Shown here piece by piece: positions 1 to 11,710 of a DNA stretch of 64,000 nucleotides; position 1 is the first letter of the stretch; each line of letters starts with the position of its first letter. Position numbers and translations under genes: made by a program. Source of the DNA: Zonotrichia leucophrys gambelii (lineage: Eukaryota > Chordata > Aves > Passeriformes > Passerellidae). The DNA is taken from assembly GCF_028769735.1 (NCBI RefSeq), contig NC_088172.1:95217235-95281234 (forward strand). Direction: 5' to 3'. The notes beneath the pieces are model-generated. The model did not search any database and was not told the DNA's origin. It worked only from the letters and a program-made list of their open reading frames with translations.

Positions 1-919
1 TACCACAATATAATTCTAGGTCCAATTCAGCTCATTACTACAAAGACATTACAAAGTAAAATCCTAATTGCTAAACCATTTTAAAAGAAAAGGGAAAGAA
101 GAGGTTAGATGAATTAGTTAACAGCTCCAGAAGACAGAGCTGTTTTAATAAAGGGAAACGAAAGATTCCAATCAAGCTGCAACTGTTTAGAGAAACAACA
201 AATATATTAATGATATTACTTAAGACAAACATTTAGGGCAGAAAAATATAGCACTTCACAAAGTTACATGATACTACCAATAAAATACTTTAGCACATTA
301 GTATACATAACAGTTTTGAGCCACATACGTGCATATATTGTACACTTAGCACATACAGTATACACACATACATGGTATTGTCTTTACCCTCATTCCCCCC
401 ACCACAACCTCAAATTTGACTGTTGAACTGCAAATGCCCTAGCACACCACCAAGAGTAAGCATGCAATGTCCTAGATATTTTTTTACTGCTGCTCTCAGT
501 TCAACGTGGCATGACATGCAGGATGCCTCCACACAGTGCATAGAGTTTATCTGATAGCAAATTTACTGCCCACTTTGAAAATAGGAAGAGATATTAAACA
601 TTTCTTTAAATTAAAGAGTTGCAATTCAGAAAGTTGTTGGCCTTGACTAACGCAAGGCTGCAAGGGCAGACAGTTGCACTGCAGAAACACTGGGTTATAG
701 CTCAAGTCTTGAAAACCTCTCTCTAGTACTGTCTCAGACAGCTGCTCGCCCTACTACTTTCTAGATATGCCCCTGCTCAAGTGTGGCAGGAATATCCTTC
801 CTTGTGCAAATAAAAAAACTAACCAAATGCCTGCTAAACATCCAATATGCAATTTTTTCAAATCATCAAGCATTTACTCATAACAAAGTCAGTTATTCTT
901 GTATCCATTGTACTGTTAC
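1..919 (-). other. NRXN1: NRXN1 intron downstream of the LNS2 exon (partial)
   Basis: AT-rich intron that would hold, or lead to, the SS2 cassette exons. No second exon was recognised here; a reverse-strand search by eye for the SS2 insert residues GIGHAMV found nothing. A short C-rich run near 395-410 is the only compositional feature. Confidence 0.75.
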
Positions 920-922
920 CTG
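914..922 (-). promoter_or_regulatory. NRXN1: 5' splice site (donor) at neurexin SS2
   Basis: On the minus strand the exon ends CAG and the intron begins GTAACA. The GT and the +3/+4 AA fit the consensus, but +5 is C instead of the usual G. The donor sits after NLRQ, where neurexin SS2 cassettes are inserted. With all SS2 cassettes skipped, the next exon begins VTISVDG in known neurexins. The cassette sequence (containing GIGHAMV) was not found in 1-919. Confidence 0.88.
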
Positions 923-1221
923 ACGCAGATTCCTGGTTACTTTCACATCATGCCAGGCATTGTCATTAAATTTCCCATTCACAGGTTCCACCAGCGCTTC
1001 AAAGGCCCCTGAGCCCAAATTAATGACCAAGGAGACAGCTCCATTTTTCAGTGCAAGATTGACATAATCGGCCGATTTTCCTGTGTGAAGCATTAGTCCG
1101 TTCCTCTGCAGCGTTTTAAAGGACAGAGTTATTTCATCACTGCTGCTCTGTATGGGGTTCTGAGATAAATCATAGCAGAAGTACTCTGATCCCTTGAATG
1201 TCGCAATATATTCTTCTTTCC
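920..1221 (-). CDS. NRXN1: Neurexin-1 internal coding exon (start of LNS2 domain)
   Basis: Neurexin-1 alpha is a presynaptic single-pass adhesion receptor that binds neuroligins, LRRTMs, neurexophilins and other partners across the synaptic cleft. This 302-bp exon encodes 101 residues at the start of the LNS2 domain. It opens with [20 protein letters not shown] (residues 1-20), runs through the beta-sandwich strands around [19 protein letters not shown] (38-56), and ends with [16 protein letters not shown] (86-101). As I recall it, this equals mammalian NRXN1 and differs from NRXN3, which has EYVATFKGSEFFCYDLSHN here. The first Gly codon is split by the upstream intron (acceptor phase 1) and the exon ends after a whole CAG codon (phase 0). 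The frame stays open 8 codons into each intron, so the exon edges come from splice signals, not stops. The exon lies between alternative splice sites SS1 and SS2. No frameshift or stop is present. The rest of the gene is outside the window. Confidence 0.96.
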
Positions 1222-1247
1222 CTGGCAAACAAAAGGAGAGAAACAAA
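1222..1247 (-). promoter_or_regulatory. NRXN1: 3' splice site (acceptor) with polypyrimidine tract
   Basis: On the minus strand the intron ends TCTCTCCTTTTGTTTGCCAG directly before GGAAAGAAG of the exon. The tract is pyrimidine-rich over about 18 bases and the CAG is followed by G. It sets the phase-1 start of the exon. Confidence 0.88.
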
Positions 1248-1937
1248 CAAATAAATCGTTGGCACTTAATTAAAGGCAGCTTGCAGGAATTATTTTTATT
1301 GCTAATTTAACAGTATTAGTGTAAGCACTGTATCAAAAAATAATTAATTTAAAACACTTAAAATCCATGAAGGAAGGAGATAAATGAGATTTACTGTGAA
1401 CATACTTTTAAACTACTCTCAAACAGAATTTTTATGTATATGATTAATCTTGGAAAATAAACTGCACCAGCAATTGTATTAATGCTATTTAAGCAATCTG
1501 ATCTGAATCACACCTAAATATATAACATTCAGGTATTCAGACCAAAGCATTATTCCAGTCAAAACAGATCTTTTCCCTCCCAACTTTCACTAAAATTATG
1601 ACACCTCAGAAAGAATCAGTAACCTAGATACTTCCTGTAGCTGTGCCTAAGGTCTTGAATAAACTAAAGCTACAAAGCATTCATTTAGGAATCTGCCTTA
1701 AAGCTTTATATAGCACTGTGCCAGACAGCAAGTTAAAATGAATCAGTAAATTAACGTTTTTTTTTTTTTTCTGGGATGTACTTTTACTATCTAGTAGGTG
1801 CCATACCAGTTATTTTTCTCAGTTTATCCTGAAGGTGAAACAAATAGCTGAGCTTTCAATCTCAGAAAAGTATGACATATATGGAGATTACATTTCTCCT
1901 AAAATCTTATACACTAATGCATACACAGACCTTATTC

Positions 1938-2020
1938 TAGAGGTGTAAGGAGTTTAAAGCTATAAAAAAAGGCCAAAATTATCTGTTTAGAGGTATATGA
2001 AGTTAGAGCTATAAAAAGGC
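1938..2020 (+). repeat. Degenerate two-copy tandem duplication, period about 50 bp
   Basis: The first copy (1938-1973, starting tagaggtgtaaggagttt) is echoed at 1988-2020 (tagaggtatatgaagtt). Both continue into agctataaaaa and ggc. The copies differ by several substitutions and short indels, so the event is old. Confidence 0.55.
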
Positions 2021-5003
2021 AACTTTTTTTTTCTGTTTTGTTGATAATAAATTAGTAAAATCCCAGTGAAAACCTGCAGGTTCTATGAAGTATAAGAATG
2101 AAGGTGTGAAAACCTAAGGATAGCAAATTTCATCCTTCTTGGGAATAAACATCTCCATGACAGAGCTGCACACAAGTGTGATACCATCACAACAAATCCA
2201 AAACAGATGCATAAATATATAGATTAAGGGAATAACAGTGTGATTTTAAGAGACCAGTGAATGACAGAACTTGCAAAAAACCAGTATGAGGGCACGGGTT
2301 TTTTGAGAGGTCTTTGGGTGTATTTTCTTCTATTGTAGCCTATACACTAACTTTGATCCTGGATATTCAAAATGCCTCTCCCTAGATAACAGAGAAAATT
2401 CAGAGACTACTGCAAAATAGATCAGACAAGATTGCATTTTGCTTTCACTTTGCTTTGCAATAAGAACATTGGAAGTTATTAGCCTATTTACTTGAAGTGC
2501 TTTCTCTCAGATTTGATGAAGAATTCCTGGTGGGTTTTTGTTTGGGTTTTTTGGTTGCCTTTTTTTTTTCCCTGGGAGTTTGTGGGGGGTTTATTTTGGC
2601 ATTAGCCAAATCATACTACAGTACAATGTAAGAAACCCAAAATGACTGTGCATTAACTATGCTCTCTTTACAGCCCAAAGCAAGATTCAGCTGTATAGCA
2701 ACACATTCTGGACCCTTACACATTTCAGTAGTGAACACTTTGCCTCATGCTGCATAAAGGATTCACAAACAATGCATTTTCTGGGGTTTCAATTCACTCA
2801 AAGCAGCAGCCTGCATCTCACCTAATAAATATTTAATAAAAGCATAAAACACTCAAGCACAAATTTATTTGCTATGTGTGCTTGCTGCACAGGCATATTA
2901 AAGCAGCATGAATACCTACAATGGAGAGATGATAAAACAGATGCAGCAACCTGGTATTTGTAATTTTGTCCCAGGTATTTAATGGCTGTACCACAAAAAA
3001 AATGGAAGACAGAAATGAATCAACATGAAAAATATTTATGTACACACATTACGCACTGCAAACTACTTCTGAGCATTCAGACATGAAAATGTATGGAACT
3101 TAAGTACATGCCAGGTTCTCTTAAAATAAATTATTCCTAAACAAGGACTTGAAAAAGCAAGCAGTTAATCCAAGAAAAAACTTGAGTAATTCTTCAAGCA
3201 ATACCCCTGCAGAATTCACTGTTAATTTTTGAATCCTCTCTCATTGCTTATAGCCTCAAAATATAGTCCATGATACGCAATACCATGAAATTTAAAATTT
3301 TGAGCAAATTACTTGTATTTGCATGGTTTAATTACATAATTATTTGATTTATATCAAACTAGCATTCACTTGTTTAAAAACCAAATTTAACTTGAAAACG
3401 ACAAAAACAAATAAAACTAAGCATAGCATTTTACTTCAGAGGAAACATTTTGGTGAAAAAACATGAACGCTGTGGATAAAGGCACAAACTGCATGCTTTT
3501 TCTATCAAACTATATTTTCTGCTCATCTGACAAACCAAAAATACCCATTATTTTCTATTTTTATGCTGTTTCCATGCCATCAATTCAATCATCTTCTATG
3601 TCAATATTCTAGTTTGGCCAAACTGCAAATATTACATAATTATTTGCAGCAGGGGCGAGAATACCAATAGAATACCTGCACATTTCTGCAGTCTGCAGAG
3701 TAATTAATTCCTCACAAAAAATTAAGCTTCCCTCTTATGATCACTTGGATGAAACCTTAGGCATATCTGCCCTCATTCTAGCACTGTGCTTAAGAAGCAA
3801 TTTGCCACTGCCACTCCAAATCTGCCTTGCCATGCCCAGATCCAAAATGGGAAGAGAGGAGGTAAAACAGCCACAGGTTTGCCACAGGCCACCAAAGATT
3901 CAGGAAAACCAAGAGGAAATCAGGTTACAAATATTTTTTTTGTGCTTTGTCACTGAAAACAAGAATTTTTAGCATGCTGAGCAGAGGGCACATGAGTCAA
4001 AATGTTTCATCACAAGACAGAAAAGCCACTGAACAATATTGGTAATCAACACTGTATCCAGTTCTTAATATCAAAAAAGATGTGCTATTTTAGTCTTGAT
4101 AGGAATGTATGTATTTAGAATGGACATTAAAAAATATCCATAAAACATTCAAATGTTTTAGATTAAAAAAAGCCCACTCAATCTGTTGCTACATTTCATA
4201 CCACAAATTTTGTTGATCCTTTAAGCAAATTAAGAACAGGCTTCATTAAAAACCAGTTGTGTAAACTGCTGGCTGTTTGTTTATTTTTTCAAATTATCAC
4301 TTAATGACACTTAGAGAAACCATTAAAAATGCATAGCAGTCATTCTAGCCAGTATGAAGTGTCACACTTCATTTAATGATTAAAATGTAATTACCTGCAT
4401 AGAAAAGCACAAGATAATATGAACACCATAAAGGAGTTTAACATGGTTTTATTCTGAATTTTGAGTACTGTAAAATTTAGTGTATTATGGCAGTGAAAGT
4501 CCAGAATTACAGGAGATGTGAAAATATAGAATGGCAGAATTTTTTTGTGTCACAGAAAGGATTCAAACAAGAGAAGCATTCTATTAAAGCACCTGTTGCT
4601 GCAGGAAGGGTTTGTTTCTTTGCCCCAATGAAGTCAACAACAGTTTCAAGAGTATTCAATTCTTTGGAAGTTCATTGAACCCTTAGTCTGATAAAACACA
4701 TGGAAGCAATACTTCCATGAGCCTGAGCAGATTTTACAGTCCTACCTAAGCACTATGCTAAGCTTTATAGCACATCCACCCATCCCACTGGCAGCATTAC
4801 ATCATAAACTAGGTCTGGCTGTATCCATAATAATTTGATCATGTTTCCATGCTTGATTTAAATCACATACATAGGACTAGATGCTTCGATCTTATTAGGT
4901 AGGAACAATAAAGGAACCATAGACAAGAGAAATAAAAGGGCAGCAAGAGTAAGTTAAATCTGTTTACTCATAGCTGCAATGTTCCTTTGCATAAGAAGAA
5001 CCC

Positions 5004-5089
5004 AAAAGTTTATCACCTAAACCCTAACAACCTATGTGACAACACCTATGTTGTCACATGGGTTGTTGGGGTTTAGGTAATAAACTTTT
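5004..5089. repeat. Near-perfect 86-bp inverted repeat (40-bp arms, 6-bp loop)
   Basis: The left arm (5004-5043, beginning aaaagtttatcacctaaacc) is the reverse complement of the right arm (5050-5089) except at three of 40 positions. All three are transitions: pairs 5014/5079, 5025/5068 and 5033/5060. The loop at 5044-5049 is acctat. A plus-strand RNA would pair 37 Watson-Crick pairs, two G-U wobbles and one C-A mismatch. A minus-strand (NRXN1 pre-mRNA) copy would have one G-U and two A-C mismatches. It could be a foldback element, a hairpin RNA precursor, or a palindrome maintained by templated repair. I see no target-site duplication at its edges. Confidence 0.9.
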
Positions 5090-8000
5090 ATTTATTATAC
5101 AACAAAGCCTGATAGAGTGCTGCCAATTTATCTGTCTGCCAAAATAATTACTGAGAAAATAAGCTGACACCACAGATACTCTACTTCTAAGAACCAAGTT
5201 ACTTCTTCTACAATCTTCAAAACATTAAATGTGCTCTGAATAAATAAATTATGCCAAACCAGAGTCTAGTATGTTCCCAGATGTACTGTTCAGTGCTCCA
5301 TTTCACAACAATTTTAAATTCAAACATTTATCGGCTACACCATCAACTTAAACTTATAAAGTCTTTCTGAAAAAGTAGTACAACTTCAGAAAACTACACT
5401 AAAACAGCACGTAGACGAAAGACCATTAACAAGAATGACTGAGACAATAAAACCAGGCAGCCTGAACTGCTACTTCTGTGCAAACTTTTCAGCAATAGCA
5501 GACTCATGGCTTGCTATTCCATACAAAAGGAATATTCTCCACCTGATGTGCACACTGTTGAACCTGGAAGGGTCTCAGGATGCATCATGCATCAGGTTTC
5601 TCAGCACACTGCTCTTTTAGGAAGTCAGCCTTTACCCTTCCAGTAATACAACACTTACTGGATCTTAAGACAAAAAATTAAAAATACTATAAAGTAGTTC
5701 TCAAAATGTTGTACTGAATTTGACTTTTTCCCCCAATCACATCATAAAGGATGACCAGGTTGCATCTAGAAATAAAACACAGGCACTCAAAGAGGGAACC
5801 AAAATAATTCAGTCTAATTAAAAAGATTAAGACTTAATTCCAACAAAAATGATGGAATTGTGATAAAGCCTAAGAAATTCATTCTGAGAGAATACAAAGG
5901 GTCTGCTTTATCAGTTGGGTTGAGTTAATTTTTACAAGTACTGCTGTTGTTCTGCACTAGCAGTTTTCAGTTACTATCTATTGTAAATAACTTTTTTTCA
6001 CGAAACAATCTTCCATGCTTTCTTTCATTTCTCACAATCTTTTTCTTTTCCTTCCCAGAAATTATACTCCTTGCCCTCTAAACCAGTCTCCACAGAAGAT
6101 TCCAAGAAAGCAATTTGGACAAAAAAAAAATCAGATTCATGATTCCAAATGCGCAGCTGGGAAATATCTACATGTTTATTTCCTATTTCTAATGCTCCCT
6201 TCCCTCTCCAGTAAGTACAGACTTTTGTGTCCCCTTCCCATCATGAGGAAATAATTTCATTATGAGGTAGTCATGACCAGCCCAACATGAGAAAAAAACT
6301 GGAGAAGTTAAGACCATAAGCAATTTATTCTGAAGGACTGAGGAATTATTTCTCAAGGGCTCCTTATTATTGTTTCAAATTATCCTTCTGCAAAAAAAAT
6401 AAAACAAAAAAAAAAAAGGAAAAAGGAAAAGAAAAAGAAAAAAAAAGGCTGTAGAAATGTGTATTCATTGCACAGATTCAGTGATCTGGTGAACCAATCC
6501 ACGCCTTTCTGTGGCAGAAAATGTTCCATGGTTTTTCTCAAAACCATGACAAAGAACAACTTTGGTTAGGTGTTTTAGGTGTTATAGCTGAATGCTTTGG
6601 ACTGCCACAATCCCTGTTCCTGGAATGTACTATCAGAACATGATTTATCTCAAAAAACACACTGCACCTGTGATCCTGGGCACCAAAGCCTGCACTGCTG
6701 GTGTCCAACATAAAACCAGTATCCATTGCAGTAAAATGAGGTGCAAAGAAAATTCTACCTGCCAAGAAACATTTAAAAGCATAACTGATACAGATTCAGA
6801 TATATCATGATGCAAAGAAACTTGAGAAAGTTTTCCAGCTCCTGCTTTGTTTCACACACAATCATTAAATCAGTGGCCAGTCACAAGAAGCATGAACCTC
6901 TGATCCCTTCTCACCATCTCAGACTAGAATAAAATTATGATAGTTGCTACTCATGATAAATGACTTGCAGGGAACACTAGATAAGTGATAAATTACTCCA
7001 TTTTGCTAAACAGCCATTTAAATTCATAACTAAAATGGCTGCACCATGCAATTTCCTCACTAATTTTCATGTCCTTTTATTTAATCACACAGAGTAGGCA
7101 CTTGAAAAGCACATTTGCAATTGGGGAGGGAGAGGAAAGCAAGCAGGAGTTTTTAGGAATGGTGCCATCTTAGTGTACATTAAATACTAAATTGCCAGAA
7201 GGTGAAAATAAGAGAACCTTTTTCTAATTAGCAGTTGCATCATTAATAAGCAGATTACAGTATCCTGCACTTAATAATGCAGTGATAATGTGTCAAAAAA
7301 TTACTCAAAACCCCAAAGTTGGAAATTGTGACTTTAAAGGCATTCTTGCTAAATTAAGAAAAATCTGCAAAATTTCAAGTACTCTCACATCACTTCTACA
7401 TTCACAAGAGAAACTACTATTACTCAACGTTATTGTTGCCTTAAAACTCATTTATGAATTTTGGTAAGAAGTTAGGAAACCAGAGCAGAAATATGACAAC
7501 AGGCTCCAGTTTCTGCAGCAAGTTAAAAACCATGCTGGACAACTTTGGGCAACTTTCCAAAGGCCTTTTCCAGGCCTCAAGGTTCTTACTGATTTTAGAC
7601 CTGAACTGTAAAATGCAGATTTCTAGCTTCCAATCAGAAACACAGATTTTCAGCACCAGATTGTTTACAGAACTGATAGAAAAACTGACATTATGATTTT
7701 AAAAAATAGTGGTGTTAATTTTACTCCTCATAAGTATATAACATGTAAATGCGAGTTTAAAATTAATATGCTTTGAGCAAAAGACTGAGCAAAAAACAAA
7801 TGCAGAAATGCTTGCAAAAATTGAAAGCAGTTTCTGTTGCAGAAGAAAACCTATTTTCTGTAGCGTTTCTTGGATGAAGCAGTAGCATCTCACTCCTTGC
7901 TGAGCGTTCTCTAAATGAGCTGCATTTGTTTTTCATTGTCCTAAGTAAAAATGTGGAACAGGAGAAGAACAAAAAATTCTTTTTACTTTGTTGGGGTTAT

Positions 8001-11000
8001 ATTTAAACACAGGTTTTAAATGAAAGAACAAGGAAGGAAATAATCCCCAACTAACACATTTTATGTGTAGAAAGAGTTAATGAGTTAAATGATCTGATAA
8101 GGAGCAGTTTCAAAGCTAATAAGAAACTTCTGAGACATCAGCTGAATACCTCTCTTATGGCACCACACAGCACTAGAGGATTAGTGCAGCATGTCCTGGG
8201 GTTTAGATGCAATAAAAAACAACAAGCAATTTTCTAGTCCTAATTAACTCCTGTTAAAAGAAGCCCTTTGTAGCAATAAGCTTCCCAGAGATGCAGGGGG
8301 AATGCCACTGCAATGGTAATATGTACACGATGAGCCTCTGCCATAAAACCAGTTTTGCTCTTGTCTCAGAGGGGTGCTACAGCAATATGCAGCATTTGAC
8401 ACAGTAAAAACAGATCCAGCATGGTTTTGAAAAAGGTAAAACAAAACACCTTCCAGAGGGGACTGACAAAACCATCACTTAGTTTTTTATCTGTCTCTCC
8501 CTAAGATTGTATCGCTGAAGGATTATCTACATAAAAACATTTGGGAAAAGTTGGTTGGATCTCTATGTGAGCCTTAAAAACATGTTTGGAAGAAGCTATT
8601 TATAACTCTTGGTCTTCCTATAAGCATGGAAGTTCAATATGAAAACAGTTATTTTATTACATCTTCCAGTCTGTTGAGGATAGTCTCATTTAAGAAAGAT
8701 TTTTCACATATAAAACAGAAAAATCTTTCCAAGTTACTGAGCACACGAAGAATACATTCTCTGAAAAGATCCTACAGCAAGTAAAGTGATCTGAGAAGCT
8801 GAAGAAATCTGCAGTTCAAAATAACAAGCAGAGAGATGTGCTAATGGCCTGTTGCTACACTAGAAATATTTGATCTAAACAAGCCATCTAATATCTCTTT
8901 GCAACCCTGCCTCTTCAAATGAAGTGAAAGGAATTACTATGTCAGCTACAAAGAGTAAAAGAACTCTTTTTTATTGATTAGTTCTGGATAGAGAAGAAGC
9001 TCAAAACTTTTCAAAGACAGGCAGAGCATTAGTTGAAAATTGTCTTTGAGCTTCATTATCTCAAAAATTGTCACATGGAAAATAACTGAGTCAAAACTAT
9101 ATTTTTTAACTTAAGGCTGCCTATGAGAAGTAGTATCAGGATAAATATGCCTTCTTGTGATACATTTGATATTGCTTTTGGCACACCAGCATTACCTTCC
9201 GACCATCTGTACATAGGTCAGGTGTTCAAATGAGCTATGGGATCAGAAATATCATTATTCAAAACTGAAGTAAGAGTTATAAGAAATTCAATATAGTGGT
9301 TTTAGAAACAGTTTTTTCTTCCAAAGAATGACAGATTTTTCATTTAGTGAGCTAAAGAATAGTGCCAATTTAAATTGGTTTGAATAAGTGGCGTTCAACT
9401 CTAATGTCTGATAAATCTCATTAAAAATTCAGATAACCTTCTTCCAAATTTATTAATGAGCATTACAATTATTGATGATATCTTACCTTTATGAATGTAA
9501 CTGATGGAGAAAGCACTAAGGACAACAAACATGTAAGAGATCAGCACAGCACAGACCTTTAGTGGATTGGGTTAGGAACAGAAAACATTCTGCTCTGGAA
9601 AGAAGAACCGACTGTGTGTCCACAGTTAAAAAAATAAATGTGTATTTCAAAATGGAGGCAAATGGAAAAAAATATTAGTAACTATTTGTATAGCAGGGAT
9701 TCTGGTCAAGGTCATGACAATAAGAGCAGCTGAACTACGTGTGCTTTACAGAGGAAAACACCCACAGGTATTTACACAGAACTGCCATCACCTGCATATG
9801 CATGGGAAGAAATATTCAAGGGCAAATTCAGAATCAGTAAATGACTATTTAAAAATTCCAATGAAACACTCAAAAGGACTTCCCATCACACAGAAAACCT
9901 TGATGGCTGAGATAGTGCTGTTACCATCTCCTGAGGCTGTCACATATCTTTCTAGAAATGTTTTGACTTTCAGGTTCTTTCCTTTTGTTTCAATGCTGCC
10001 CTCAACTCTCTATCTTAGGTTTTCTCCTTCAGAGACCTTTCTTATTGCACTGCAATTCCTGCTGAGAGGCAAAGACTGGCTAAGCTGTATGCTGGCCAGT
10101 GTTCTTACTAATCAGCAGTCACTGGAAATCCCCAATCACATCTGAAGATCATAATAAACCTAAATAATAAAAAATCCCTCTATTCATATTTTGTGTGCAG
10201 CAGTCAGATAGAAGAATATATAAAAGTAGGGTGTTAAGGATAGGCAAAAAGGCAAACTGAATTAAAACTAATTTAAGAAATTTTATTATGGAAAGGACAG
10301 TAAAGATTCATGAAATCTACCAAAGTATGACACATTATATTCTACACCAATGTATAGCAACTAATTTTTTGCATTTCTGGCATTATTGTTGGTTCTTTAA
10401 TTAATACTCTCTTTCCAAGACAATAAAGAAAAAAAGCAAAACTACCATTATTTTTGTAGTGGCTTGACAGGATACAACTGTATTTCAAACCCCCTTCCAC
10501 TCCAAATCAAAACTTAGGCCATAGTATTTCAGAGCATGGGAAACATTGAGGAAAAAGCACTGTCCACATAAGCAAGAGCCTCTCACTGAATATAACACCA
10601 GGGGTTTGTGTAAATAACAACCAGAGAGAGATTCAGATGATAATTTCATGCGGCAATCTCAAAATCTGATTTATATGACTGCAAAGACAATATGTAAGGT
10701 TTTTTTGCTAATAATCACAGATAGCTATCAATGCAACTTACATCAAGTTTTAAAGGACTAGTAGGACATAACAAGTTTTGAGAAAAAAGGGTTGCTGAAA
10801 TAAGTCATTGCCACTACAAAGCCACTTCATAAAACAAACCCACTTACGGACATTGCAATTCTGTTGTATGGAAAAGCTTAAACACATAGCAAGACATCAA
10901 TGAAATATTAAAGCTCTGAAATCCATTCCCCTGTACCTTTTTCCATGACTCTCTAAAGCTTACCCCCATAACACAATAAAGGAGGATACAATTCAAAGCA

Positions 11001-11073
11001 ATTTGATGGATACCTTCGAGTGTTTTAAGTAACAGCTGCTAGTTTTTAAACAAGAGAATTATTGCTGTCACTT
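5090..11073. other. Intronic stretch, no gene
   Basis: AT-rich sequence without a recognised exon or large transposon. It contains an A-rich purine tract at 6392-6448, a 15-bp odd palindrome at 5579-5593 (gatgcatcatgcatc) and a small hairpin near 6530-6551 (catggtttt/aaaaccatg). A 143-codon open frame at 9714-10145 shows no recognisable domain. Confidence 0.6.
6392..6448 (+). repeat. A-rich low-complexity purine tract
   Basis: Runs of A broken by single T, C or G bases, then aaaaaggaaaaaggaaaag-type purine repeats. Probably slippage-derived. Confidence 0.85.
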
Positions 11074-11710
11074 CACAGAATCACAGCATAGGTCAGGCTG
11101 GAAGGGACCACAGAGGGACATTTGGTCTGCTCTCCCTACTCAAGCAGGGTCATCCCACAGCACAAGGCACAAGATTGTGTCCAGATGGTTTTGGAATCTC
11201 TCCAGCAAGGGAGATTCCACACCTTCTCTGAGCAATCCATCCCAGCTCAGGTTTACCTGCACAGGGAAGTTCTTCCTCATGTTCAGGTGGAACCTCTTGT
11301 GCATCAGTTCATGCCCATTGCCTCTTGTCCTATTGAGCAGAGCCTGGTCCATCCTCTGAGACTTTGAGGTTCCCTCTCAGCCCTCTCTCCTTGGGGCTGA
11401 ACAGCCTGAGCTCCCTCAGCCTTTCCTCATAAGAGAGGTTCTCAGACCCTTCATCATCTTTGTAGCCCTCCTCTGGACCTGCTCCAGGAGTTCCACATCT
11501 CTCTCATCCTGAGGATCCCAGAACTGGGCACAGCACTCCAGATTGGCCTCTCCAGGGCTGAGCAGAGGGTCAGGACCCCCTCCCTGCCCTGCTGGCACTG
11601 CAGTTCCTAATGCACCATTGGCCTTCTTGGCCACAAGGACACACTGCTGGCTCAGGGACAGCTTGTTGTCCACCAGGAACCCCAGGTCCTTCACCACAGC
11701 ATCTCTTATT
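11074..11710 (-). mobile_element. CR1 LINE fragment, 3' part with reverse-transcriptase C-terminus
   Basis: A CR1 non-LTR retrotransposon copy lying in the minus direction, 5'-truncated as is usual for CR1. Its 3' end lies at 11074, where the plus strand reads cacagaatcacagcatagg, a decayed form of the terminal CR1 octamer repeats. Minus-strand translation (about 11416-11705) gives decayed CR1 pol C-terminal motifs such as DLGFLVDNKLSLSQQC, QFWDPQDERDVELLEQVQRR and ATKMMKGL. The frame is broken and a segment between the KANGALG and CCAQFW motifs is garbled. Orientation is the same as NRXN1. Confidence 0.93.

Larger units (their letters stand above)
1222..5003. other. Intronic stretch, no gene
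   Basis: AT-rich unique-looking sequence. It holds a T14 run near 1758-1771, a degenerate 50-bp tandem duplication at 1938-2020, and T/G-rich low-complexity sequence near 2525-2600. No coding potential was recognised. Confidence 0.6.

Noticed and set aside
893..919. In-frame continuation VTVQWIQE after NLRQ, resembling the start of the next neurexin exon (VTIS...)
   Set aside because: It begins exactly at a GT donor and soon reaches a stop; the likeness is limited to two residues.
5579..5593. Odd palindrome gatgcatcatgcatc
   Set aside because: Short, and expected to occur by chance in a window of this size.
6236..6247. Minus-strand Leu-Met-Met-Gly codons resembling the neurexin SS1 micro-exon
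   Set aside because: The next codon is Arg and the preceding residue is Phe; known SS1 has His before Leu-Met-Met-Gly and Asp-Gln after it. No splice sites frame it.
7650..7672. REST/NRSE-like half site ttcagcacca
   Set aside because: Only the left half matches; the right half (ggacagcgcc) is absent.
9714..10145. 143-codon open frame, plus strand
   Set aside because: No domain, signal or conserved motif; composition like random translation of intron.
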